DNA from: Chalara sp. BL73 | Lineage: Eukaryota; Ascomycota; Leotiomycetes; Helotiales | NCBI GenBank assembly: GCA_918026815.1 | Contig: CAKJVC010000147.1 | Coordinates: 248,001 to 312,000, forward strand | Direction: 5' to 3' | DNA length: 64,000 nucleotides | Part shown: positions 21,438-31,325 of the stretch, piece after piece | How positions within the stretch are numbered: position 1 is the stretch's first letter | Layout: each line of letters opens with the position of its first letter | Position numbers and translations under genes: made by a program | The notes under the pieces: model-generated | The model's input: only the letters and a program-made list of their open reading frames with translations | Told to the model about the DNA's origin: nothing | Databases searched by the model: none

Positions 21438-22069
21438 TCACTCATCACTCTCTGCTTCCTCTTCACTGTCACTTCTATCTACCATCTGCACGTCATTTGT
21501 AGAAGTTGTTTCCTCAGTCTTTCCAAAAATACCTTCCAGGGTAGTGTCACCTTTTCCGCTCTGGTCCCGTTGTGCCGCCAAGATTAACTCTCTTGCTCGT
21601 CGAATGGCCTCCTCCTGTGCTTTTTGGATGGTGCCACTAACTCGTACAACACGGAATACACAGTTCTTCCCATCCTTTCCAGGCAGATTGGTCATAAAAC
21701 TCAACGCTGTCCATACTAATCGATAGTGATCCCGTGACACTCGTATAATGAACGTACTTGTTGCATTCGAGAGGTATTTTACTATACCCATTGATCAATA
21801 TTCTTTTTTTTTATATTGGTCTTTAAAATCTTTGAGTGTAATAGCTTACCGTTAATGCTGCCAGTTATCGCGCCGTATCCATAGTCTCCAAACAAATTCT
21901 CAACCTCTAGCTTGATAGCTTTCTCCAGAGCATAAGGCTGCAGCCCAGCCGTCGTCGGCTGATGAAAAGTCACGATATCGGGTACCTTGGCTTTTGAAGA
22001 TGAGGTACTAACTTTCAGCTCTGGATAGAGTATATTGACCAGCATGTACCGGTTCTTGACCCGAACCAT
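21438..22069 (-). CDS. POP5: POP5, RNase P/MRP protein subunit
   Basis: Two exons (22069-21850, 21781-21438) give 187 aa. The start MVRVKNRYMLVNILYP is the conserved Pop5 N-terminus; an in-frame ATG at 22135 would add 22 residues that do not fit the family. Further blocks are LEKAIKLEVENLFGDYGYG and VKYLSNATSTFIIRVSRDHY, then RLVWTALSFM. The C-terminal tail is Glu/Ser-rich and acidic (DRSDSEEEAESDE). Pop5 is an RNA-binding-fold subunit shared by RNase P (tRNA 5' processing) and RNase MRP (pre-rRNA cleavage) in the nucleus and nucleolus. It is divergent from CNXE with only about 150 bp between the starts. It is convergent with GPN2 at an almost touching 3' end. Confidence 0.93.
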
Positions 22070-22218
22070 TTTGGCTATCTGGGGAAGTCCCAGCGATTCG
22101 GCGCGGGGGAAAAAAGTTGAGGGAAGACGCGACATGTGGTTAGGCGAAGTGACATTTATCTTGGCAGATCAACCTCGCTCAAGCCTCGAGGCTGAAAGAT
22201 ATAACTACGCACACCAAA
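22070..22218. promoter_or_regulatory. Compact bidirectional promoter POP5 / CNXE
   Basis: Only 149 bases separate the two divergent start codons, so both 5' UTRs and promoters must fit here or overlap the coding regions. The alternative upstream POP5 ATG (22135) falls inside it. No motif is assigned. Confidence 0.6.
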
Positions 22219-24367
22219 ATGTCAAAGCAAACTTTAAGAGCTGCGATCCTTGTGATATCAACCACTGCGGCTAAAGATGCATCCACAGATGCTTCTTCTA
22301 CCGTTCTAAAAGATGTGTTTGAGGAAGAGGGATCTGGAAAATGGGAGGTTGTTGAGTCAAAGATCATCGGAGATGAGGTGCTGGATATTCAGAGAAGTGT
22401 TATGGAATGGACAGATCATGATGGATCAATTAATGTCATAATAACGACTGGCGGTACTGGGTTTGCGGTTTCAGATACTACGCCTGAGGTTTGTGACGGC
22501 CTTATGTAGCTTAAATATCTAACAATATACTAATCATTATAGGCAATTGCACCTCTTCTACATAAACAAGCTCCCGGACTTGTCCATGGAATGCTTGCTG
22601 CATCCCTAGCTGTGACTCCATGTAATGATTCCATATTGTCTTTTTATGCATGAACTAACTTTCAAAGTCGCCTTGATGTCAAGACCTGTTGCTGGAGTAC
22701 GAAATAAGACTCTCGTAGTCACTCTTCCTGGCTCTCCCAAAGGAGCTAAAGAAAACTTGCAGTCGATTATCAAGCTATTACCTCATGCTTGCCAGCAAGC
22801 AGCTGGAGCAGACTCTAGGAAACTTCACGCTGGCGGTGTGAAGAAGCTAGAGAAAGAAGCAGGTGTGGCCTCTGGACACGACCAGCCACACTCGCACTCT
22901 CACAGCCACACCCACGATCACTCTCATGGCCACAGTCATGCCCATGGACATAGCCATGGACATGCAATGCCCATAAGGCATACATCCTCTAGCCAGAATC
23001 CGCTTTCAAATGACCCTGCGCTTGGGCCTACTCGACGAAATCGGTCATCACCGTACTCCATGCTGTCCGTTGAAGATGCATTAAAACTAATAAAAGAGCA
23101 CACGCCACCACCACAGGTTGTCAAAGCAAAGGTGGATAGCACTTTAGTTGGATCTGTACTCGCTGAGGATGTGACTGCAAGCGAAGCCGTTCCTGCATAC
23201 CGGGCGAGTATCGTTGATGGCTATGCAGTAATTGCTACGGAAGATAGCTCATCGACCAAAGGCGTATTTCCAGTCGCATCCATATCTCATGCCTCTCCCG
23301 GCGAGATCCCTCCACTAGAGGTAGGTCAAATAGCTCGAATCACTACTGGTGCACCGCTTCCTCCTGGCGCCACATCAGTGGTGATGGTTGAAGACACTGT
23401 TTTAAAGACAATGACCGATGATGGCAAGGAGGAGAGAGATGTCGAAATTCTCGCTGAAGGCGTGAAGCCCGGTGAGAACGTGCGAGAAATTGGAAGCGAT
23501 ATTAAGAAAGGGGAGGTAATTCTTCGGAAGGGGGAGGAGATATCAGCAGTAGGCGGAGAGCTAGGTCTACTTGCCTCTATAGGCAAAGCAAACGTGCTGG
23601 TCTATAAGCGGCCAGTCATTGGAGTGCTTTCCACTGGCGACGAGATTGTGGAGCATAGTCGACCAGGTGATCTTCGTCTGGGAGAAGTGCGAGATTGCAA
23701 CAGGCCCACGATCACGTCAGCTGCCAAAGGCTGGGGATTCGAAGTTGTCGATCTTGGTATTGCTCGCGATAAGCCTGGGGATCTGGAGCAGAACCTCCGC
23801 GACGCACTCCGCAGAGTGGACGTGGTTGTCACTTCGGGTGGAGTGTCAATGGGTGAGCTTGATCTTCTCAAGCCAACTATCGAGCGTTCCCTAGGTGGAA
23901 CTATTCATTTTGGACGGGTTTCCATGAAACCCGGTAAGCCAACGACCTTTGCGACGGTGCCTGTAAAGGACAATGATGGAAATAGAGTTTCAAAGGTCAT
24001 ATTCTCATTACCTGGAAATCCTGTTTCAGCAATTGTAACATTGCACCTTTTTGTCCTTCCATCTCTACACTATGCCTCTGGTGTCTCTCCTGCTGGGCTG
24101 CCTAAGGTTTTGGTAACTCTTTCTCATGGGGTCCGTCTTGATCCTCAAAGGGCGGAATATCACCGTGCAGTAGCAACCGTAGCTAAGGATGGCCTTATAT
24201 ATGCCAGCAGCACGGGTGGCCAGCGAAGCTCAAGGGTTGAAAGCCTAAAGAGTGCAAACGCATTGTTGTGCCTACCCACAGGGAACGGATCACTGGAAAA
24301 GGGAACAAAGATTGAGGCTCTATTGATGGGAAGTCTGGCCACCTCTAGTGGCAGCCAAATCGAATAG
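22219..24367 (+). CDS. cnxE: CnxE/gephyrin-type molybdenum cofactor synthesis protein
   Basis: Three exons (22219-22488, 22543-22621, 22668-24367) give 682 aa. The N-terminal MogA/MoaB-like G domain (residues 1 to about 165) has NVIITTGGTGFAVSD and LPGSPKGAKENL and adenylylates molybdopterin. The C-terminal MoeA-like E domain (about 240-680) has RASIVDGYAV, LSTGDEIVE, VTSGGVSMGELDLLK and SLPGNPVSAIVTLHLF and inserts molybdate. This is the fused architecture of Aspergillus CnxE and animal gephyrin, needed for nitrate reductase, sulfite oxidase and xanthine dehydrogenase. Between the domains, residues about 188-218 hold a remarkable linker with 14 histidines in about 31 residues, alternating with Ser, Gly, Thr and Ala. 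The rest of the linker is Ser/Arg-rich. Catalytic motifs look complete. Confidence 0.95.
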
Positions 24368-24981
24368 CCGATATAGGAGACGGCCGAAATAGAGCCATCA
24401 TCTACATTCAACTTTGGAGTCCCAATACTGTCATGTCAATTACCCGAAACTTACGGTAAACAGAGTGCGATGCCTCTTAATTTCCCTAAAATACATGCTT
24501 CTCCGCTGAGGTCGTCTATATAATTGTGTCATATACCAGATACCAATACCAATAAGCGATGGGTGCAGCTCAAAATTGCGATTTAATAGCATTGTTTAAT
24601 AAGGCCAATCCTAGATCATGTCATTGCCTCACGTCACCCCATAGTATTTGCGGGACTGACCACCCAAAAGATGTCAAATAACTTTGAGCCTTTCATTCAT
24701 GTAGAGGTCTGCCACTGCCAAGGGGGTATAAGACGCATCCAAATATCACAAAACTCCAAAGCACACAGTATGTACTGGCGTACTACAGGATACTGTTGAG
24801 ATTCACCGCTATTCTCCGCTATCGTTATTCGTTATCTTTCATTCTTGTTGATATAACCAGGTGGCATCAAACTTCACTTACCTAATATCTATTTCATTTT
24901 GACACATATCTACTGATCAATTTGATCTGCAAGCAGTCTTCCACCCATATCTACATCAACAGATCGATATCACCAGCAAAA
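24368..24981. other. Intergenic, nothing recognised
   Basis: About 610 bases between CNXE and the Cys-rich unknown, both on the plus strand. AT-rich in places. No gene, RNA or repeat was seen. Confidence 0.5.
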
Positions 24982-26280
24982 ATGTGTAACTATGACTTCT
25001 TCTATCACGATGGCTGTTGTCACCGAACGATTGAACTCACCAACTATTGTCGGAGGACAATATGGCGTGCTGGAATGACCAGCGAGCTGAATGCCTGCAC
25101 AGCTGTTTCTCAACTCTCGACTCAAACGCGAAACAACGCCACAGCTGAGTCTACTTGGAAAGGAATTTCGGGCTTCTGTCGGTCTTGCGCAGCCAGCCTC
25201 AACATGAGTAGCATATCTGTTGATCGAACCTACAAGGACACGGTTGTCACCCTCGAAGATCTCAAACCTGATGGTAGCCCAGGGACTACCATTCTCTCTA
25301 TCCTCCACAAGCCGGCGATTTCAGGAACTATCTCCAATTTTCTAGGTGTCTTGGTGCAAGATCCCTCCAAACCAGAGGAAACTCTCTTCGCAGACGTTGC
25401 GACTGACAACGACGTTGTTCATTATCCTGAATACATGGAATACTATCAACCAGACCAATTGAGTAAGGCGCACGCCGTTCAATACATCACGTATGAACAC
25501 CTAGGAGGGGAACCGTCCGCGTTATCCAAAAATAGCCTGCTTGTCATAAATGGCGGTTTCTCATTTACGGACCGAGCTTATGTTAACCGCCGATTTTCTG
25601 AAGATGGGGTAGAACTTACGGCAATATGGAAAGAAATGTTTGAGCCACGAGGCATGCCTTGGGAAAGGTTCAATCACAACTGCCTAGAGGACCACCGAAT
25701 TCACGCCAAGGAGCTTGACAATTACCAAAAAGCAACTTATGAGGACCATGAAGAGATTTCTAACTACGGTAGAGAGGCCGAGGGCTACGGCGAAGCGGTC
25801 GCTCATGGCGATGAGATTAGTACAGCAAGAGGAACTAAGCAGTCTAGAGAAATGACTCCAACGGCAAGTGCTTCTCATGTCGAACCTCTACAAAATAATG
25901 CCACCGCTACTGTATACACCGGTAAGCCCGACGATTCTTGCACGCGGAACGTCCTATTCTAGTGGCATCATAACTATATCTAGGCATTAGGAGCAAACAT
26001 TCCTAACTGTAAAATGCCTTATGAGACAATAGTATGGTTTCCGAATAAAGGAATGCTGACTCGAAAACCTTGCGACAGGCAAATTCTACTACAAAAACAC
26101 CAACCCAGAAGTGAGGGCGCGCGAACTTACGATTTATAATCGGGAGCGTAGTAAGTACATGGTTCATATTGTTGATTCTAATTCTAACTCTCGTTAGTGG
26201 CCCGGCGTAATCGACGCTTGGCTCAGGAGAAGCTTCAGAGAGAACAACTCGCAAGAGATGAGGCGGGAAAGGAAAAGTGA
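24982..26280 (+). CDS. Unknown fungal protein with Cys-rich N-terminus; probable extra 3' exons
   Basis: I do not recognise a named family. The main exon from 24982 begins MCNYDFFYHDGCCHRTIELT followed by NYCRR. This resembles the short Cys/His-rich openings of many unnamed fungal proteins and could bind a metal. The middle is mixed alpha/beta-like, and the end is polar. If unspliced, the frame stops at 25962. A strong donor (gtaagc at 25922) and an acceptor at 26077-26078 join in phase to a second exon 26079-26150 (KFYYKNTNPEVRARELTIYN). A second intron with donor gtaagt then leads to exon 26198-26280 (RRNRRLAQEKLQREQLARDE...), stop at 26278-26280. That gives 364 aa ending in a charged helix. 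The join fits phase at both introns and gives helix-like sequence, so I prefer it, but it is unconfirmed. Confidence 0.55.
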
Positions 26281-26612
26281 TCACTTAGGGATTGACCTTT
26301 GGATTTGATGGTATTCTTGAATGCGCATAACAGCATTCAAGGATCATATGTAGCTAAGCATTGTTCACGAATGCACGTACAAAAGGAAGGAAACTTCACC
26401 GTGTAGAATTATGATACATATTTTCTGTCGCCACTAGGCTGGTAATGCAGCACTTGATTTCTCGATACCCTGACCGCTCTACCATAACTCCGTCCATGAT
26501 TGCTGTGCTGATATACACGTTTACTACATCTGCCCCTACCAGAGCTGCCCAGTCCGTTCTCTCCCGCCTTCACCCTGATCTTCAACTTGGCTTCCTTATT
26601 CCTAGTAGATAT
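26281..26612. other. Convergent intergenic region
   Basis: About 330 bases between the end of the Cys-rich gene and the stop of VMA16 on the other strand. Nothing else was recognised. Confidence 0.5.
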
Positions 26613-27424
26613 TCAAATTTTGTCGAACTCATTGGCTTTGCTAGAGACTAGTAATCCAATGATTAAGCCAAAGAGACCAAGGACAGAGCTAAAAATCTCA
26701 ATGACCAGAATCTTGACGAATCTATAGCCTTTGGTTAACGGGCAAGCCCAGAGTATACCGAATTATAGTTGACTTACAAGCTTGGATCGGCGGCATCAGC
26801 CAACGCAGCACCACTTCCATTGATTCCTACGGAAACACCACACACCAAATTACACATTCCCACCGTCAGTCCAGCCCAGAATAATGCATAGCCAGTATAC
26901 GCGTTGCTTGGGCTGTAAATCGCATCTCCATCGACACCTGCAATCTTAGACGAAAAGATGATTGCCATGATGACGCCGTAGATGGCGACGACTTCGCAGA
27001 AAATAATCGAAATTAAGTTCTTCGTCCTAATGCGGGGAGCCCTGACACCTCCACCCAGAATCGACGAGCCCGTGAGAAAGATACCCCTATAGAGAATCAG
27101 TCCATGCCTTGCGAGTGGCTGTCGGTTTCTCGTACCATGCTGCACCCACAACTGACAAGCCAATACACAATCCAACGCCTAAACTTGCCCACGCATATGG
27201 TGATACGCTTTCAAGAAATTCTCCAACCTATGCACATCAGTGTCCATATTCCGTAGCACCAATCCGCCAGACATACATTGAAAGCTTCTCCATTGTTCGT
27301 AAACAGCATATCTAAGGTAGCAAATGTCAGTAGCAAGCACTGAAGCAGAGTCTCTTGGTAGCCTACATAGCCCAATCACTGTCAGGGCGGCTGAACCGCC
27401 GCCTAACCTGTACGCGAGACCCAT
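26613..27424 (-). CDS. VMA16: V-ATPase proteolipid subunit c'' (Vma16)
   Basis: Five exons (27424-27367, 27311-27277, 27227-27136, 27086-26778, 26721-26613) join to 200 aa. The sequence reads [20 protein letters not shown], then [79 protein letters not shown] and a last helix ending [11 protein letters not shown]. The Glu in [12 protein letters not shown] is the proton-carrying carboxylate of c''. About five hydrophobic segments are seen. The protein sits in the rotating ring of the vacuolar/Golgi proton pump with subunits c and c'. The N-terminus before TM1 is very short ([10 protein letters not shown]), so an upstream exon is possible but not needed. It is divergent from TOA2. Confidence 0.94.
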
Positions 27425-27698
27425 CTTGCCGCACAATTGATGAGGAATCAAAAAGCTTCAAGCAGGTGGTTGTCGAGATGGGAGCTATTGTTCAAATACG
27501 TATGTCGTCAATTCACATCGAAGCCAGCTCGGCAGCTAGTGAAGTGCAGGCTGCCGTATTAATAACCGCGCGCTTACTGGAATCCCTCAGCCTCACTTTG
27601 TGATTAAGCGCGACTGAGTCAACACTAAGGTCTATGTCTATATCGCCAGCCTCAAAAGAACTTAGTCTTTACATCGTCATTTCACAACTGAAATAACA
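27425..27698. promoter_or_regulatory. Bidirectional promoter region VMA16 / TOA2
   Basis: 274 bases between divergent starts with no other gene. Both promoters must lie here. No specific motif is assigned. Confidence 0.5.
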
Positions 27699-28155
27699 AT
27701 GGCGACCAATGCGCAGTCCTTTTACGAGCTCTACCGCCGTAGCAGGTACTGAATCTCTAATCTGCTGCCAGATTTGCTATGCATTTACTAATATGGGACC
27801 ACTAGCATCGGCATGGCTCTCACTGACACACTCGACGACCTCATCAGCGAGCGCCGTATCGAGCCTCAGCTTGCGATGAAGATCCTGGTGAACTTTGATC
27901 GTTGCATCACGGAGGTATTGGCAGACAAGGTGAAGGCTAGATTGACGTTCAAGGTATGCAGATCGGAGGTGGGGTACGAATGAGGGGCTAACATATCAAA
28001 AGGGACATTTAGACACCTACCGATTCTGTGACGAGGTCTGGACTTTCTTAATCAAGGACGTGATTTTCAAAATGGAGAATTCAAGCGCAACCATCACTGC
28101 GGATAAGGTCAAGATCGTGAGCTGCAACAGCAAGAGACCGGGTGAAGGCCCTTGA
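27699..28155 (+). CDS. TOA2: TFIIA small (gamma) subunit
   Basis: Three exons (27699-27745, 27806-27953, 28003-28155) give 115 aa, the normal size. The N-terminal helical part is [20 protein letters not shown] then [14 protein letters not shown]. The beta-barrel half is [20 protein letters not shown] then [10 protein letters not shown]. These are the textbook TFIIA-gamma blocks. The protein pairs with TOA1 to stabilise TBP on DNA during RNA polymerase II initiation. No anomaly was seen. This gene is too fragmented by introns to appear as one open frame. Confidence 0.95.
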
Positions 28156-28751
28156 GCTCACGGTTTTGGACCAGCTTGTGAATCGCCCCAACAGTACCTA
28201 GCTTCTCCGCTGCTGCACATTGTCCTTACTTGAAGGTTACCATGATCTGGGAGGTAGAGATATCAAATTGGCATATAGGCGTTCAAGGGGACAGGGGAGC
28301 ATAAAGGCATGGCGTTCTTCATATAGGGCTACATAGTATATGAGAATACCCAAAGGTCTGGTTTGACCGGAACTCGAAATTCATCTCCTTGAACTTAACA
28401 TAACCATCGATAGTTGCGGGCAGGAAACAGGAAGATTATCAGACAGCTTGTGACGTCTTACAATAAGTTCGTTACACCAAGTATCCCATTTGAGTAGACA
28501 TTAAATAGGACAAACTATAGATTATTATCTCTAGTCTGTAATGTATCTTTGATTATTTGAAATGATGTTTAAACATCTTCCCATAAATCATTCCCCGGAC
28601 CCTTCTCAGTGATCGCCACGCACCAAATTCCATTTCTCAAATCACCTCTCTTGAGCATTCCCACTACAAAGTCAATCCACATCGCCCCAAAGCACAGAGC
28701 TAAACCAAGAACCGGACCTCCACAAACTCTCCACTAATAACCTCACTTACC
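28156..28751. other. Intergenic, nothing recognised
   Basis: About 600 bases between TOA2 and the TMEM42-like gene, both on the plus strand. No coding signal or repeat. A promoter for the downstream gene is expected near 28600-28750. Confidence 0.5.
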
Positions 28752-29756
28752 ATGTTACGGAGCCGCGGAGCGCACAAGCCTAACAACATCCCACTCGAGA
28801 AAATGGAGGACGAGTCGCGACCCTTGCTTGGCGCTGCCGCCAAGGGTAATGTTAGTCCGCGAAGTTCATCGAGGGCAACGGCAACGGAGACAAAGAACAC
28901 ACAGGAGATGGATGGTCTGAGCAAGACGAGTCAATGGATTGTACTTGCGGTGCTTAGTGGCGGTTGTGCGGCTTTCAACGGGGTGTTCGCGAAATTGTAG
29001 GTGCAGGTTTTCTAGATTCTAAATTCTGGTTTACAGAGGTGGCTCCTACGGATGGATGGGGATTGGCGGAGGGAAAAATAAATCTTATGAAGAGTATACG
29101 AGGGGCAGAATGAATGCCGAGCAGCAGAGACCAAGGGGATATTTTCTTTGTGGACTCCAGCTAACCTTCGCAGAACAACGACAGAGCTTACAACAAGCTT
29201 CGCAACATGGGTCGCAAAGGTAGTCGGCCTTGCGGCGGTGGAAAAGGGAGTAGAAGTTGTGGTTAGAGCTGTATGTTATGTGCTGCCCGCAGTCTTCCTT
29301 CCTCTTGGCCATACTAACAGGATACGCCAGCTATTCTTCGGCCTAAACATTGTCTTTAACATCATAATGTGGACACTTTACACCAAAGCCCTTTCACGCG
29401 GGTCATCCACCACATCCGTCGCAATTATGAATACCTCCTCAAATTTCATGATCACTGCCATCCTCGGCTTTATCATCTTCAGTGAATCCCTTCCTCCTCT
29501 CTGGTGGCTCGGTGCAGCAATGCTGGTCGCAGGCAGCGTTATCACAGGAAGGGCATGCAAAGAAGAGGAGGTTGATAAGCGAGCAGAAGAGGATAATGGG
29601 GAGCCAAGATATAGTAGTGAGGATGAGAGGTTGTTGGTGGGCGAAAGCTTGGAGCTGCATGATAGTTTAGAGGCGGAACGGAAGAGGAAGCAGGAAGAGG
29701 AGGATATACTGGATTTAGGACGTGATAATGAGAGCTTACATGCTGAGCTGAGGTAA
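28752..29756 (+). CDS. TMEM42/EamA-like small transporter-fold membrane protein
   Basis: Three exons (28752-28996, 29174-29270, 29331-29756) give 255 aa. After a 60-residue cytosolic head come hydrophobic helices: QWIVLAVLSGGCAAFNGVFA, LFFGLNIVFNIIMWTLYTKA, the conserved NTSSNFMITAILGFIIFSES and LPPLWWLGAAMLVAGSVITG. The N-T-x-x-N-F motif and W-W-x-G-A-x-L-x-x-G end are typical of TMEM42 and the EamA/DMT fold. The C-terminal tail (about 80 residues) is strongly Glu/Arg-rich and coiled. Function in this family is not established; location is likely an internal membrane. The tail ends just before a TA microsatellite. Confidence 0.82.
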
Positions 29757-29758
29757 GT

Positions 29759-29785
29759 TATATATATATATATATATATATATAT
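29759..29785 (+). repeat. (TA)n microsatellite
   Basis: Twenty-seven bases of uninterrupted TA repeat directly follow the TMEM42-like stop codon, in the likely 3' UTR. Such tracts vary in length between strains. Confidence 0.9.
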
Positions 29786-30321
29786 CGTAGTATTTGCGCC
29801 TAGATTTTGTACAATATTGTCACATATATGAATGGAAGTACTCGCAAAGAGTAGAATGGTATGTACCCTTTTGCCATGGCTCCCAGCAATCAAGTGATGG
29901 ATTAACCAGAATATCTTCGTGATTCGCTTTTCATGCCTTATGTATTACCAGTCATTGCTTTTGGCATTTGCAGTGAATTATTGTCTAGAGGTCGATATAG
30001 GTAGGGGATCTATTTCGGGAGCATACAACTACTACTACTAATTTACATTAATGATCATGTTATTGTGATTGGTTTCAAGCCTGGATTACCATCTGATCCT
30101 TCTCGAGATTTTATAATGTTGGCAGGCAATTTAAGTGGACTCAAATATCAAGCAGTTCCAAACTAACTAGTTTTATACCTTCTATAGACTAATAATAGTG
30201 GTGAGCCTGTAGTGAAAGTATCCACTAAACACAGATCCGTCGAGTTACTCTAGTACTAAACGCTTCAAGCAGATGCACCGCACTTCAAAAGTCAAACTTC
30301 CTTCTTACTCACATAGAAGTC
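29786..30321. other. Intergenic, nothing recognised
   Basis: About 540 AT-leaning bases after the TMEM42-like gene. No gene, RNA or repeat was recognised. Confidence 0.45.
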
Positions 30322-30921
30322 ATGACCGGCGTCATATCGAATGAAAAGGACGGCTTCCCGTATCGACCAAAGAAAAAATCTGGCGCCAGATCCTTCGTCA
30401 ACAATATTTTTCGAAAAGGTGGATATGAGATACTTGGAAGAGGTGGCGAGAACGGGTTCGCCGACACTAAGTTCAACAGCGCATATATCGGCGAATCTTC
30501 AAGCACAAATCATAAGTCTCCAAGAGCATGTAAAAGAGCCCGAGAAAGTGGTCAATAAATGTCTATTAATCAACAGGGCTCCAGCAATGAGAAAAGATGG
30601 GAATGGAAGGCTTAGAGGGTGCAATACTGCGATATCGAGTCTACAGATTGTTCAGGCTGCTTCTGGATAAAATCCCAATGTCAACAGTGGCTGTATGCAT
30701 CTCTCATGGAGCAATGCGGTGGGCCAGAGAGTTGGGTTCGTGACAAGTTTGACCAAGTTAAAGGATGCGGCAAAATTATTTAGGGGAAGAATCTTGAAAC
30801 ATGGCAGAAATTCTTGGGAAAGGATAATGGAAGTGCTGCCTGGGCTCATTTCCTCCAACATTATCCCAAGGAGATCAGAGGCAAGAAGAAGTTGAATGTT
30901 ATTTACAAGCACTTCGAGTGA
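30322..30921 (+). pseudogene. Degenerate coding remnant of unknown family
   Basis: Several plus-strand frames look protein-like in succession. 30341 onward reads a coiled-coil-like segment (SANLQAQIISLQEHVKEPEK, NKCLLI). From about 30628 another frame reads a Cys- and Trp-rich segment (CDIESTDCSGCFW, SQCQQWLYASLMEQCGGPES, WVRDKFDQVKGCGK). It is broken by one in-frame TAG at about 30780 and resumes with LETWQKFLGKDNGSAAWAHF and LQHYPKEIRGKKKLN, stopping at 30921. The composition looks like a real protein, but the frame switch and the stop argue for decay. A spliced gene is also possible, since an AG lies just before the second segment. No family could be named. Confidence 0.35.
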
Positions 30922-31325
30922 GACAATTCCAAATAACGGGCTCGTATATACGCTTAGGGCCCAATTCTAAATACTATCAGCACTCTTTTTATAACTAGTT
31001 TATTACAAGTTAACTCCAATATTACACTTAACTAGAGACGTGGTAACTTTCAGGATTTAGCCGTATCAGGCTGAAGCAACTCTTTTTTTTAAGCTGATTT
31101 AAGCATCTCTCAAACATAGATAGACCTCAAGTTGCCATTACCCAAACAGGAATCTGCATCTTCTTCCTTGTCATGTATCGCACCATTTTCTCCTACCGTT
31201 GTAAATATATCTGTTATATACTAGTCCATGAAAGACAGCCGAATTTGATCTGACTACCACGCCACAAAAAGGCCATTAGTGGAAACACGATCATGAAATG
31301 ATACAAGATCTGACCTACTATATCT
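30922..31325. other. Intergenic, nothing recognised
   Basis: About 400 AT-rich bases between the coding remnant and the 3' end of the O-methyltransferase gene. No gene or repeat was identified. Confidence 0.45.

Noticed and set aside
29378..29893. 171-codon minus-strand Ser-rich frame including a TA repeat
   Set aside because: Antisense to the TMEM42-like gene and read through a microsatellite; no family features.
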